In this document: piece after piece, positions 1-8,758 of the stretch
Numbering within the stretch: the first letter of the stretch is position 1
Layout: each line of letters opens with the position of its first letter
Assembly (NCBI GenBank): GCA_903882805.1
Contig: CAIRYK010000072.1
Location: 1-54,618 of the forward strand
Source of the DNA: an uncultured Bacteroidota bacterium
GTDB taxonomy: Bacteria; Bacteroidota; Bacteroidia; Chitinophagales; Chitinophagaceae
Reading direction: 5' to 3'
DNA length: 54,618 bases
The notes under the pieces: generated by a model
Database searches by the model: none
Told to the model about the DNA's origin: nothing
Seen by the model: the letters and a program-made list of their open reading frames with translations, nothing else
Program-made: the position numbers and the translations under genes

Positions 1-226
1 AGCGAAATTAATATTTTCTCACGATTACTACCTATTGATAACAAATACACAACGCTCAGCAAAAAGCGTAATAAATATAATATTAATTAAATATTTAGAT
101 CAAAATAAAAATCTGCGACACAAACCAACATAAAACGGACTAAGAGGCGATAGTTATCGCTCACCTATTCTGATAAAACAAGATTTAGACTACTTTTGCA
201 AAAAATAAATTCTTCAAACTTTTTTT
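1..226. other. A/T-rich leader region upstream of pgk
   Basis: No credible gene lies here. The stretch is A/T-rich and its only recognisable signal is the -7 promoter element for pgk near its right end, listed separately. The preceding gene must lie outside the window. Confidence 0.6.
191..198 (+). promoter_or_regulatory. Bacteroidota -7 box for pgk
   Basis: TACTTTTG matches the Bacteroidota -7 consensus TAnnTTTG. A transcript would start about 7 nt downstream and leave a leader of about 20 nt before the pgk ATG. No clear TTTG -33 element is visible; TTCTG about 18 nt upstream is the best candidate. Confidence 0.55.
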
Positions 227-1435
227 ATGTCCGTATTCCAAAACCATAATTTCGAAAACGAGAAAGCGCTGATACGCGTAGATTTTAATGTGCCAATTAA
301 AAATGGCGTAATAACAGATGATACAAGAATTCGCGGCGCTTTGCCAACCATAAAAAAAGTATTAGCTGACGGCGGCTGCGTTATCCTGATGAGCCATTGG
401 GGCCGTCCGCTTAAAGACATAGAAAAGAAACCCGGACTAACGCTTGCTGATTTTTCGTTGAAACCAATTGTAGCGCACCTTTCCGAAGTGTTGGGAGTAA
501 CAGTAGATTTTGCCGATGACTGTGCAGGCGATGAAGCGTCAGCTAAGGCGGCAGCGCTTAAAAATGGTCAGGTATTGCTGCTGGAAAACTTGCGCTTTTA
601 CAAGCAGGAAGAAAAAGGCGACGCAGCATTTGCAGAAAAACTGGCAAAACTGGGCGACGTATATGTAAACGATGCTTTTGGCGCAGCACACCGCGCTCAT
701 GCATCTACATCAGTAATAGCGCAATATTTTGCTACCGGCAAGAAAATGTTTGGCCTGCTTATGGAAGGCGAAGTGAAAGCAGCAGAACAGGTTATGCACA
801 ACAATCAGAAACCTTTTACAGCCATCATAGGCGGCGCAAAGGTGTCGGATAAAATAATGATTATTGAAAACCTGTTGGACCGTGCTACCGACATCATTAT
901 AGGCGGCGGTATGGCTTATACGTTTTTCAAGGCAGCAGGCGGCCATATTGGCAATTCGCTGTGCGAAGACGATAAACAGGACATGGCGCTGGACCTACTG
1001 AAAAAAGCTGAAGCTAAAGGCGTATGCATACACTTGCCTGCCGACAGCATTATTGCCGATAAATTTGCGGCCGACGCCAACTGTTCATCCGCATTAAGTA
1101 ATGAAATCCCTACCGGATGGATGGGACTGGATATATCGAACATGGCTGTAGAGCATTTCAGCAAAATTATTAGCGCTTCAAAAACAATTCTGTGGAATGG
1201 TCCTATGGGTGTATTTGAGATGGAAAAATTCCAGCACGGCACTAAGGCAATAGCAGAAGCTGTAGCAGCGGCAACAGCTAAGGGAGCCTTCTCGCTGGTA
1301 GGCGGCGGCGACAGCGTTGCAGCGGTTAATAAGTTCCACCTGGCAGACAAAGTTAGCTATGTGTCTACCGGCGGCGGAGCAATGTTGGAATATTTTGAAG
1401 GCAAAGAACTTCCGGGTATTGCAGCAATGAACTAA
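227..1435 (+). CDS. pgk: Phosphoglycerate kinase
   Basis: Cytoplasmic glycolytic enzyme that transfers the phosphate of 1,3-bisphosphoglycerate to ADP, giving ATP and 3-phosphoglycerate. At 402 residues it has the usual family length. The N-terminal substrate-binding signature RVDFNVP is at residues 17-23, followed by MSHWGRP at 55-61 (the family usually has SHLGRP, so Leu is replaced by Trp) and the HRAHAST segment. The C-terminal nucleotide domain carries GGGDSVAAV and the closing [13 protein letters not shown] signature. The ATG sits about 30 nt after a -7 box, which supports this start. It is a single-gene unit, closed by the inverted repeat at 1494-1534. The identification is secure. Confidence 0.98.
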   Translation: MSVFQNHNFENEKALIRVDFNVPIKNGVITDDTRIRGALPTIKKVLADGGCVILMSHWGRPLKDIEKKPGLTLADFSLKPIVAHLSEVLGVTVDFADDCAGDEASAKAAALKNGQVLLLENLRFYKQEEKGDAAFAEKLAKLGDVYVNDAFGAAHRAHASTSVIAQYFATGKKMFGLLMEGEVKAAEQVMHNNQKPFTAIIGGAKVSDKIMIIENLLDRATDIIIGGGMAYTFFKAAGGHIGNSLCEDDKQDMALDLLKKAEAKGVCIHLPADSIIADKFAADANCSSALSNEIPTGWMGLDISNMAVEHFSKIISASKTILWNGPMGVFEMEKFQHGTKAIAEAVAAATAKGAFSLVGGGDSVAAVNKFHLADKVSYVSTGGGAMLEYFEGKELPGIAAMN

Positions 1436-1493
1436 TATAGAAAACGGCAGTTAATTGCCTGCATAGGTGCGCCGCTACAAAACTATAACGCGA

Positions 1494-1540
1494 CATGTAC
1501 CCTGCAATAAACCAAAACCATTGCAGGGTATATGTTTCAT
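1494..1540 (+). terminator. Hairpin after pgk, probable terminator
   Basis: A 15-bp stem (one G-T pair) has arms at 1494-1508 and 1520-1534, core TACCCTGCAAT, and an 11-nt loop. Only a short T run follows, so it may be a weak terminator or a 3'-end processing hairpin. Confidence 0.6.
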
Positions 1541-1585
1541 GATTATTGATAGCGAGCGGCATCCATTCTTTTCATAAATTTTTGA

Positions 1586-1593
1586 TATATTTG
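1586..1593 (+). promoter_or_regulatory. -7 box upstream of methyltransferase gene
   Basis: TATATTTG is an exact match to TAnnTTTG, 33 nt before the methyltransferase ATG. No good -33 TTTG is visible at the expected distance. Confidence 0.5.
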
Positions 1594-1626
1594 CAGCTTT
1601 CAAAATTAATGTCCGCTTAAGAATTT

Positions 1627-2445
1627 ATGGCAAATTTCACCACGATAGATGGTATACAATGTTATGCTCCTGAACTTGCGAAAGAAAATGATGGGTTTCA
1701 TGCCGAAGGATTTGACGATTTGTTTCGTGCAGAGAGCAAGAGCTTTTGGTTCAGATCGCGCAACAATGTTATAAAAACACTGGTAAGAAAATACGTTAAT
1801 AAAAATAACACCAAGAAATTTTTAGAAATCGGTTGTGGCAATGCGTTTGTACTGTCTGGACTTTCGCAGGAGTTTCCTGAATACCAGATGTGGGGTGCGG
1901 AAATATATCTGGAAGGATTGAAATATGCCCAAAAACGCTTACCCAACGCTAAGTTCATACAACTGGACGCTACAAAAATACCTTTTGAAAGTGAGTTTGA
2001 GGCTATTGGTTCTTTTGATGTACTGGAGCATATAGATCAGGACGAACTGGTAATGCAGAACATACACAAAGCGCTGAAACCAGGTGGACATTTCCTGATA
2101 AGCGTGCCGCAATATATGTGGATGTGGAGTATAGCTGACGACTATGCCTGCCACAAGCGCCGGTATTCTAAAACCGAGCTGAGAACAAAACTGGAAAATG
2201 CAGGATTTGAAATTGAATACATTGGATCTTTTGTATTTGCGCTTTTCCCTGCAATGGCTGTATCGCGCCTACTGAATAAGAAACAAAAAAATGAAGACCT
2301 GAAAGCGCAAGGCATGGAAATATTTATACATCCTGCCATCAACGCTATTTTCACAGCAGTCATGAAAATTGATGAAGTTTTGATCAAAATGGGATTATCG
2401 CTACCGTTTGGCGGCAGCCTGATTGCAGTGGCCAAAAGGAAATAA
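1627..2445 (+). CDS. Class I SAM-dependent methyltransferase
   Basis: Predicted cytoplasmic S-adenosylmethionine-dependent methyltransferase of 272 residues. SAM motif I, FLEIGCGNAF, is near residues 63-72. The acidic and post-motif residues DVLEHID are near 130, followed by the KPGGHFLISVP strand typical of the Methyltransf_11/12 group. A hydrophobic, less conserved C-terminal third could contact a lipid or quinone-like substrate, but the substrate cannot be read from sequence. The next gene starts 20 nt downstream on the same strand, so the two probably share a transcript from the -7 box at 1586. Confidence 0.85.
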   Translation: MANFTTIDGIQCYAPELAKENDGFHAEGFDDLFRAESKSFWFRSRNNVIKTLVRKYVNKNNTKKFLEIGCGNAFVLSGLSQEFPEYQMWGAEIYLEGLKYAQKRLPNAKFIQLDATKIPFESEFEAIGSFDVLEHIDQDELVMQNIHKALKPGGHFLISVPQYMWMWSIADDYACHKRRYSKTELRTKLENAGFEIEYIGSFVFALFPAMAVSRLLNKKQKNEDLKAQGMEIFIHPAINAIFTAVMKIDEVLIKMGLSLPFGGSLIAVAKRK

Positions 2446-2465
2446 CGCTAATAGACCTAAAGGAA

Positions 2466-3269
2466 ATGAGCGCAAGAACTGTAGTCGCATTTTTATTGTC
2501 GCTTTTTAGCTGTGCCAGTAGTTCCTGCATTGTGGCGCAAACTGTAAAACCGGTGAAATATAAACAGCCGGTACAGCAAATAGTAGATAACCAACTGGCC
2601 CGATTGCTGGATAAAATGAACTATTGGGCTAACGACTTTGCCAAAAATTACGAACAGAGCGACTCGCTGGTTGCAGCTAGGGAACGAGTAACCCAATATG
2701 TAGAATATGTAAATACTCACTACGCCCCCGAACTGATAAACGAACTCCCCAAATGCAGTACGAAGGGAGTGCATTATTTGCGGTCGGACGATAAAAAAGT
2801 AAACATTATATCGTGGAAGGAACGGACCGAAGACTGGGGACGGCCTATTGTTCACCATCAGGCGCTGGCTGGCCTGGTTACAGATAGCGGATTGCGCAGC
2901 TACGACATCCTTAATTCGGTAAATGGCGACTGGTTTTATAAGGATTTGTTTGCGATAAAAGTTGCTGATTCTAAATGCATATATGTTGCTACTTTTTTTG
3001 CGGAATACAGACAGATGGCTGATGCGTTTGAAATTGAAGGTACAGGTATGACAAACATACCCTTCTTTGTGACTGAAAAAACTACAGAAAAAAGACTAAA
3101 AGCAAATTTTGCAGTGGCCGACTATGAGCACACTTCAGGATGGCCAGTTATGAAAATGAATGCTGCCAGAACAAAGCTTTATGTACCCAACGGCAACCCG
3201 GATACCACTAAAAGGTATTGGGTGTATAACCTCAACAACGAAAAGTTGGCACTCTACAGTAAGAAATAG
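2466..3269 (+). CDS. Secreted protein of unknown function
   Basis: A 267-residue protein beginning with a signal peptide (hydrophobic stretch residues 5-24, likely cleavage after IVAQ near residue 25). The mature part is mixed alpha/beta with no motif I recognise; it begins with a helical, charged segment (residues about 35-85) and ends with aromatic-rich strands. It probably acts in the periplasm or at the surface. It follows the methyltransferase gene by 20 nt, suggesting co-transcription, but there is no obvious functional link. It converges on the WG-repeat gene with 13 nt between the stop codons. Confidence 0.75.
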   Translation: MSARTVVAFLLSLFSCASSSCIVAQTVKPVKYKQPVQQIVDNQLARLLDKMNYWANDFAKNYEQSDSLVAARERVTQYVEYVNTHYAPELINELPKCSTKGVHYLRSDDKKVNIISWKERTEDWGRPIVHHQALAGLVTDSGLRSYDILNSVNGDWFYKDLFAIKVADSKCIYVATFFAEYRQMADAFEIEGTGMTNIPFFVTEKTTEKRLKANFAVADYEHTSGWPVMKMNAARTKLYVPNGNPDTTKRYWVYNLNNEKLALYSKK

Positions 3270-3282
3270 CCACCTGAACTGA

Positions 3283-4347
3283 TTATTTTACAAAGTGTCC
3301 CTTCGTGTCGATCTTTACATTCTGCCCGCCTATACGCATGCGGGCTATACCGTTATAAAAACTGCCGCCGTCGTCGTAGATACAAGAAATCACTTCTTTG
3401 CCGGTATGATCAATGAATCCGAATTTGTTATTGCGTTTAACTAACGCGCGGCCATCGGCAAAATTGTTGATTTTATCGTAGTAGAAATTAACGATAACCT
3501 TGCCATTTGTATCTATACACCCTACCCTTCCCCTTTTCTCTACAATGGCAAGCCCATCTACAAATTTATTAGCATCTTCGTATTGGCATGGTATTACCTC
3601 TTTGCCGCCATGATTTATATAGCCAAACAACTCTTCTTTAACCACCACAGCTAAGCCGAAAGAGAAATCAGAGATATCGTCATAAACACACGGCAGTACT
3701 TCCTTACCATTGGTATCTATAAACCCAAACTTAAAATCGTTTTGCACCAAAGACAGTCCATTTACAAAATCTTCAGCTGCTCCATATATCAGCGGTGTCA
3801 CTAACTTGCCGTTCTTGTTAAGAAAACCATGCTTATCATCTTTCACGGCTGCAGCTAAGCCCTCTGAAAAATTATTGATATGGTCATATTCAAACGCTGT
3901 TTGCTCTTTACCGTCTTTGTCTATAAAGGAGTATTTACCGCTAACAACAACTACTGCCCTGTCGCCAATAAAATCGTTGGCCATTTCGTACTTACACGGT
4001 ATAACTTCTTTGCCCGACTTATTGATATAGCCAAATTTGCCGCCACGCTTGACAATAGCATATCCCTCGCTGAAATCGTGCGCATATTCGTAGATGCACG
4101 GGGCTACTTCTTTACCTGCTTTATCCACAAACCCAAAATAATTTCCCTTTTTGGCTATCGCCAATCCTTCTTTGTAGGGCAATATATATTCATAGATGAT
4201 TTTTGGCGCATGTACAATGGTCTTTTTCGGCTTTTTGTTTGTAGGCGCTTTTTTCGCCTGACCATGTGCTACAACTGTACACAACAATAAACCGCACACC
4301 ACAACCACGCCAAAAAAGCAATTCAATTTATACTCAGACCTCATCAT
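3283..4347 (-). CDS. Secreted WG-repeat protein
   Basis: A 354-residue exported protein. A signal peptide (residues about 8-30, ending VAHGQA) and a Lys-rich linker precede eight to nine tandem repeats of about 34 residues, each following the pattern FGFIDKxGKEVIPCxYDxxxxFxxGLAxVxK. This is the WG-repeat (KWG) family, thought to form a beta-propeller-like binding fold; its ligand is unknown. Most repeats carry a single Cys in the PCxY position. The last repeat is degenerate and its Cys is missing. A -7 box at 4391-4398 lies about 44 nt upstream. The function beyond protein or ligand binding is unknown. Confidence 0.85.
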   Translation of the reverse strand: MMRSEYKLNCFFGVVVVCGLLLCTVVAHGQAKKAPTNKKPKKTIVHAPKIIYEYILPYKEGLAIAKKGNYFGFVDKAGKEVAPCIYEYAHDFSEGYAIVKRGGKFGYINKSGKEVIPCKYEMANDFIGDRAVVVVSGKYSFIDKDGKEQTAFEYDHINNFSEGLAAAVKDDKHGFLNKNGKLVTPLIYGAAEDFVNGLSLVQNDFKFGFIDTNGKEVLPCVYDDISDFSFGLAVVVKEELFGYINHGGKEVIPCQYEDANKFVDGLAIVEKRGRVGCIDTNGKVIVNFYYDKINNFADGRALVKRNNKFGFIDHTGKEVISCIYDDGGSFYNGIARMRIGGQNVKIDTKGHFVK

Positions 4348-4390
4348 ATCTATTTATTGACGCCATACCATGTAAGGCAAAATAACACTT

Positions 4391-4398
4391 CAAATATA
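4391..4398 (-). promoter_or_regulatory. -7 box for WG-repeat gene
   Basis: TATATTTG on the minus strand matches TAnnTTTG, 44 nt before the start codon. The -33 element is not clear. Confidence 0.5.
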
Positions 4399-4517
4399 AG
4401 CGCCTTTCCTATTATCTGGTTGTAAATTTATCCCAGGTAGTCGTTCTTAACCATCAACAGAACGCCAGACATACACAGCTTCTCAAAACTTTATCAATTA
4501 TACAATTGAATAAGCCC

Positions 4518-4525
4518 TAAATTTG
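4518..4525 (+). promoter_or_regulatory. -7 box that sets the start of the thioredoxin-fusion gene
   Basis: TAAATTTG matches TAnnTTTG. It overlaps an in-frame TTG codon at 4523, so that codon would lie in the promoter and the ATG at 4541 is the likely start. Confidence 0.5.
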
Positions 4526-4540
4526 AGCTGCATTTCAATT

Positions 4541-5572
4541 ATGGACACGTTATCACAGGGACAATCTGGCCCGATGTTTTACTTCAAGCGGGCTGCGGGC
4601 ATCATACTACTACTGGCATTATCTGCAACTTTTTTTTATTCGGCATACACTAAGTGCGGCGTTCAGTTTGTAGGTGAAACCTACAATATGTTTGGACACA
4701 AAATACATGGCATTGCGCTGGGACCGGCTGATAATTCGTTCGATAGCTTTCAATGGACTTTTCTGGATCTTGGGGTTAGTAATATGTTGGTTGCGGGTAT
4801 TATTGCACGTATCATGATAGGGTTAGAACTATTGTTGGGTCTTTTCTTATTATGCCACCTTTTTCTGAAGAAATTCACTTACAAAGCTGTCATAGCAATT
4901 CTTGCTGTTTTTATTGTGTATTTACTTGTTGTTATTGCCAAACAGGGCAACTCTGGCAACTGCGGCTGTTTTGGCGATAAGGTAGCTATGAAGCCGCTCG
5001 CCGCTATTTGGAAAAACGTGATAATGATTGCGGCCACAATTGGATTGATGTTTATTTACCCTGCAAAGCACTACAAACATCAGGATTATATTAGCCTTGT
5101 GGTAGGAGCTGTAGCATTTGTTTTACCGTTTTTGGTTAACCCGGTTTATGTGGGTACCGCCCCGGCAAAGTACGACAAGCCGCTGAATCTGGAATTGCTG
5201 TATAAGTATGATGACGCTCCTAAAATAGATTTACGCAAAGGCAAGCATATTATTGCCTTTATGAGCCTAACCTGCCCGCATTGTAAAAAGGCTGCCTACC
5301 TTATGCAGATCATTCATAAACAACATCCAGAAATACCGCTACACATGGTGCTGGACGGATCGAAAGACCATGAGCAATCGTTCTTTGACGAAACACATGC
5401 CGAAAATGTGCCTTACACTATATACCGCCATACACCCGAATTTATTGAGCTTGCCGGACAAGGCGTGCCGTCGATAATATGGGTGAACAACGGCAAGGCG
5501 GAGCTAAAAAGCGTATACGCCTACTACCAACTTGACCCCAAGTATATGATAGAATGGATGAATGCTAAGTGA
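4541..5572 (+). CDS. MauE/DoxX-like membrane protein fused to a thioredoxin-like domain
   Basis: A 343-residue inner-membrane redox protein. The N-terminal half has about five transmembrane helices with the motif GNCGCFGD near residue 140, characteristic of MauE/DoxX-like redox membrane proteins. A hydrophobic segment near 190-205 leads to an extracytoplasmic thioredoxin-like domain with active site TCPHCKK near residue 245 and a cis-Pro-like GVPSI near 310. The likely role is passing reducing or oxidising equivalents across the membrane to periplasmic thiols; the partner is unknown. The ATG at 4541 is preferred over the in-frame TTG 18 nt upstream, which overlaps the -7 box. A strong bidirectional terminator follows. 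Confidence 0.8.
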   Translation: MDTLSQGQSGPMFYFKRAAGIILLLALSATFFYSAYTKCGVQFVGETYNMFGHKIHGIALGPADNSFDSFQWTFLDLGVSNMLVAGIIARIMIGLELLLGLFLLCHLFLKKFTYKAVIAILAVFIVYLLVVIAKQGNSGNCGCFGDKVAMKPLAAIWKNVIMIAATIGLMFIYPAKHYKHQDYISLVVGAVAFVLPFLVNPVYVGTAPAKYDKPLNLELLYKYDDAPKIDLRKGKHIIAFMSLTCPHCKKAAYLMQIIHKQHPEIPLHMVLDGSKDHEQSFFDETHAENVPYTIYRHTPEFIELAGQGVPSIIWVNNGKAELKSVYAYYQLDPKYMIEWMNAK

Positions 5573-5607
5573 GCCAACGCTCCATAACTTATAATAGCAA
5601 TCAATAT

Positions 5608-5645
5608 AAAGCCTCGCATTTTTTATTTGCGAGGCTTTGCTTTTT
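5608..5645. terminator. Bidirectional rho-independent terminator
   Basis: Perfect 11-bp arms (core AAAGCCTCGCA) at 5608-5618 and 5628-5638 are followed by GCTTTTT on the plus strand, with T-rich flanking on the minus strand too. It lies between convergent genes and should serve both. Confidence 0.9.
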
Positions 5646-5661
5646 AGGACTGTATCAATAA

Positions 5662-6282
5662 TCATGCTTTACGCTTGATGCTACAGCCGATAGATTTTGT
5701 AACATTCGGGTTCACTTCCTTGCCTGCCACCATAGCGTTGATAGCGTCTTCGATATACACCTGCTTCACTTCGGCCGGATTAGACGGGTTGTCATTCATT
5801 GCACCCTTGTATACCAGTTTGTTTTTGCTATTGAATAAAAATATTTCGGGGGTATGATTTGCGCCAAATTTGTTGGCGAGCTGTGAGTTTTCGTCTAACA
5901 GGTAAGGCACAGTATATTTTTGTTGTTTGGCGTACTTGGTCATGGCGCTATAGGAATCGTCGCCTTCGCGCTTTGCCTCGTTTGAGTTGATAATAACCAT
6001 TCCCACATTGTGCGATTTTGCATAGGCTATTGCTTTAGCAGTAGCTTCCTCATTTTTAACCACAAACGGACAAGTATTACAGGAGAACATAACCAATAAA
6101 CCGTTTTTGCCTGCTGCTTCCTTGAGCGACGTAGGTTTGCCAGTCACATTTTTCAAGCTAACCTCCATAGCAGGCAAATCATCGCCCGGATTCAGTTTTA
6201 CGTCAGACTGTGCAATCGCCGACATTGAATTGAAAGAAATAGCGGCAACAAGGGCCACGCCCGCAAGAATTGTCATTTTCAT
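5662..6282 (-). CDS. Periplasmic thioredoxin-family (AhpC/TSA-like) redoxin
   Basis: A 206-residue exported redoxin. The signal peptide (residues about 3-24, ending AIAQ) is followed by a thioredoxin fold with the N-terminal Cys motif FSCNTCPFV near residues 66-74. This CxxC variant is common in Bacteroidota redoxins annotated as AhpC/TSA family. NSNEAKREGDDSY and the HTPEIFLFN cis-Pro region follow. It probably reduces thiols or peroxides in the periplasm. Near the end is one further Cys (SIGCSIKRKA), which could act as a resolving residue. It converges with the membrane thioredoxin fusion, so the two redox genes are neighbours but not an operon. Confidence 0.85.
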   Translation of the reverse strand: MKMTILAGVALVAAISFNSMSAIAQSDVKLNPGDDLPAMEVSLKNVTGKPTSLKEAAGKNGLLVMFSCNTCPFVVKNEEATAKAIAYAKSHNVGMVIINSNEAKREGDDSYSAMTKYAKQQKYTVPYLLDENSQLANKFGANHTPEIFLFNSKNKLVYKGAMNDNPSNPAEVKQVYIEDAINAMVAGKEVNPNVTKSIGCSIKRKA

Positions 6283-6352
6283 CGTATCTGTTTTTTGTAA
6301 AAATAAGTGATACCACTTTATAAAAAGTCAGTTATTTGTTGAATTCTATAAC

Positions 6353-7714
6353 CTACTCCAAACTAATATTCTCGTCGCCAGGCTGATAGGGCAAGTAAGA
6401 GATAATGAACTGAAACATTTCATCTGTAGCCTTCATACTTCCTTTTCTGTCGGTAATAACTTGCGGCGGATTAAACGGATTATTCAAATTGTTGGTGGTG
6501 TTATCGTAAATGCCCTCCGCCACAATTGTGCTTCCCTGTGGTATTTTCACCATTTTCTTAAACGTGTAAAAATATTGCCAGTTAAAATCCCAACGGGGTA
6601 TAGATATCAGCCTAATGGTATCGCCGGTAGGCTTTAGCGCATAGGCTTTAAAACTCTTACCTAAAAGGTGCATATGCGGATTGATGGTAAGTATGGAAAT
6701 ATCGTAAGGAACCGTAAACCTGCTGGATACGGGCTTTACAGTATTAGGCAACATTACCATGTCGGGCTCAACGGGAGCTACGCCCAGCGTGCCCAGTTGA
6801 AACTCCTGCAACGGCCGTTTGGGCGGCGACTTCGTGAAAAAAATATTGATGTAGGAGCTATCCCAAATATCGTCCTGCTTCGTAAAGCCGTAATGCAGAT
6901 CGTTGAGTAAAAAAGCGCCCTTGCGTGGTAAGTAATAGCCGCCCAATCCATCGGGATACCGCTGCCCTGTAGCGCCCGGCAAGTAGTTGACCACCGACTT
7001 CTGCAATACCGGATAGCTGCCATCGTCGTTGGGTAGTCCTAATTTCACATAAGCCTGTTTGAGCGTAGATGTATCGGCGGCCATTTCCAGTATCCTATCG
7101 CCGGCAAACACATCTTTCTTACGGTCAAATTCGTACTTCACCATATCGCCGTTTACATGGTGCACCACATTACGCGATCCCGGCACAAATTCTATCAGAC
7201 TGGCAAAAGTATCGGCAGGCAATTCGTAAGGTACTTTTATCAACAAAAAACGGTCGGAACTATTACTCTTCAGGAAAAACGGCGTAACCGGAATACGCAT
7301 ATCGGGTATGCCAGTAATAGAACCCACGGGATAGGCCGGCAATTTGGGCAGTTTGGTAGGGTCGCCCTCGCGTGCGCCCTGCTCATTCCATTTCTCCAGT
7401 ATCTTTATCTCCCTATCTGTAAGCGAGCGCTGACCTACAAATTGGGTATAGTGCAGGTCGGCAGGCCAGGGCGGCATTACTTTGTCTTTTGTTACATAGG
7501 CTATGCCGCTTGCATATTGCAGCGCCTCGCTGTAGGTAACTAACGAGAAATGCGACGAACCGCCCTTGCGGTGACAAATGCTGCAATTGGCATATAATAT
7601 TGGCGCCACATGCTCTGTGAATGTTACTTGCTCAGGAAATTCATTTCCATTTTTACAGGCCGCAATGGCTATAAGCATAGCCCCCAATACAAAAGCAACT
7701 ATTTTACTTTTCAT
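6353..7714 (-). CDS. Lipoprotein with cytochrome c site and copper monooxygenase (PHM-like) domain
   Basis: A 453-residue lipoprotein. The lipobox ends at Cys20 (MLIAIAAC). A short cytochrome c-like module carries the haem-binding CSICH at residues 44-48 and a likely distal Met (VMPPWP). The rest resembles copper type II ascorbate-dependent monooxygenases: VVHHV near residue 185 (first copper site) and NPHMHLLG near 346-348 (HxH of the second site), with a late DEMF that could supply the Met ligand. In that family such domains hydroxylate C-H bonds using copper and oxygen; here the fused haem domain could deliver electrons. The start is set at ATG 7714, since the longer frame puts 12 residues ahead of the lipobox. 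It overlaps the upstream yihY-like gene by 11 nt. The substrate is unknown. Confidence 0.8.
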   Translation of the reverse strand: MKSKIVAFVLGAMLIAIAACKNGNEFPEQVTFTEHVAPILYANCSICHRKGGSSHFSLVTYSEALQYASGIAYVTKDKVMPPWPADLHYTQFVGQRSLTDREIKILEKWNEQGAREGDPTKLPKLPAYPVGSITGIPDMRIPVTPFFLKSNSSDRFLLIKVPYELPADTFASLIEFVPGSRNVVHHVNGDMVKYEFDRKKDVFAGDRILEMAADTSTLKQAYVKLGLPNDDGSYPVLQKSVVNYLPGATGQRYPDGLGGYYLPRKGAFLLNDLHYGFTKQDDIWDSSYINIFFTKSPPKRPLQEFQLGTLGVAPVEPDMVMLPNTVKPVSSRFTVPYDISILTINPHMHLLGKSFKAYALKPTGDTIRLISIPRWDFNWQYFYTFKKMVKIPQGSTIVAEGIYDNTTNNLNNPFNPPQVITDRKGSMKATDEMFQFIISYLPYQPGDENISLE

Positions 7715-8624
7715 TATTGCGATGCAATTTACCCAATAATAGACTGACATTCAACTCGAATCCCAACAAAACAATGTTGGTATGCAACCACACCCATACC
7801 ATGAACGCGATGAGTGAGCCTATGGAGCCATAAACCTTATTGTAATTGAGAAAATTATTGACCATGTAAAAAAACACCGACGTGGTAATGAACGACGCAA
7901 TGGTGGCAAAAACCGACCCAACCGATAAAAATTTAAACCTATGGGTGAGCGATGGTCCATAGGTATAAATATAGGAAACAGAAACCAGGACAAATAAGAT
8001 GAGCAAAATAGAGCTAACTACCTTAGCTATCAACTTTGTATGAAACTGATGCAGCAACCATGGATTTAGATTTTTGTTCTGCAGGATAAGCAGCGTAAGC
8101 ATAGACATGGTCAACAATATCAGTGCAATGGTTATTTTAATCGCCATCCATCGCCTGTGGGCGCCGGTGCGTTTTATATACAGCGCCTCGCTCTTGTCGA
8201 AGCACCGCATAAGCCCTATAACGCCGTTGGAAGAGAAAAACAATACCGTGATAATACCATAAGATAAGGCTGTGTGGCTCTGTATGGTCAGGAAATCCTT
8301 AACTACGTCCCTGATACTCTCGTACGTACTCTGATTGGGAGTAATCAGCTTTATGAGATTGAAGATGGCTTTATTGACATTGCGAAAGGGCAGGTAGGGC
8401 AACAACGAACACAAGAATAGAAAGGATGGTGGCATAGCCATCAAAAAATTGTAGGTAACTGCTGCTGCGCGCTCCTGCATACGAGTGGCGTGCAATTCGC
8501 GATAGAAGAAATGACTCAAATCCAGCAGTGTAGCTCCTTTTAGACCCGGCACCACAATACGCTGTGCAATACCCGACAGGTAGCGCACCGGTTGCGAATT
8601 GTGTACATAGGCCTGAATATTCAT
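7704..8624 (-). CDS. YihY/BrkB family inner-membrane protein
   Basis: A 306-residue protein with five to six transmembrane helices and the YihY/BrkB fold: the N-terminal region around HATRMQERAAAVTYNFLMAMPP, then paired helices (SYGIITVLFFSSNGVIGLMRCF, ITIALILLTMSMLTLL) and the C-terminal YGSIGSLIAFMVWVWL helix typical of the family. The family was once called ribonuclease BN, but that activity is not supported; its real role is uncertain, with transport or envelope integrity proposed. ATG 8624 is preferred because the longer frame adds only unconserved residues. It overlaps the downstream cytochrome/monooxygenase gene by 11 nt, implying translational coupling. Confidence 0.87.
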   Translation of the reverse strand: MNIQAYVHNSQPVRYLSGIAQRIVVPGLKGATLLDLSHFFYRELHATRMQERAAAVTYNFLMAMPPSFLFLCSLLPYLPFRNVNKAIFNLIKLITPNQSTYESIRDVVKDFLTIQSHTALSYGIITVLFFSSNGVIGLMRCFDKSEALYIKRTGAHRRWMAIKITIALILLTMSMLTLLILQNKNLNPWLLHQFHTKLIAKVVSSILLILFVLVSVSYIYTYGPSLTHRFKFLSVGSVFATIASFITTSVFFYMVNNFLNYNKVYGSIGSLIAFMVWVWLHTNIVLLGFELNVSLLLGKLHRNNEK

Positions 8625-8674
8625 TTGCTTAAAGGTAAATGCTTTGTTTAGGTGGCACAAAGGTAACGAGTAAA

Positions 8675-8730
8675 AGAAGGGTAACATTTCAAGGACCGTA
8701 AAGATTTACGTAGCCCGAAAAATGTTACCC
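8675..8730 (-). terminator. Hairpin after dipeptidyl peptidase gene
   Basis: Perfect 11-bp arms (GGGTAACATTT) at 8679-8689 and 8720-8730 enclose a 30-nt loop that has its own small inverted repeat (GTAA/TTAC). On the minus strand it is followed by TTCTTTTA. It lies 29 nt past the peptidase stop codon. Confidence 0.55.
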
Positions 8731-8758
8731 TACATACTAAATCAGTTTACCCTGCACA

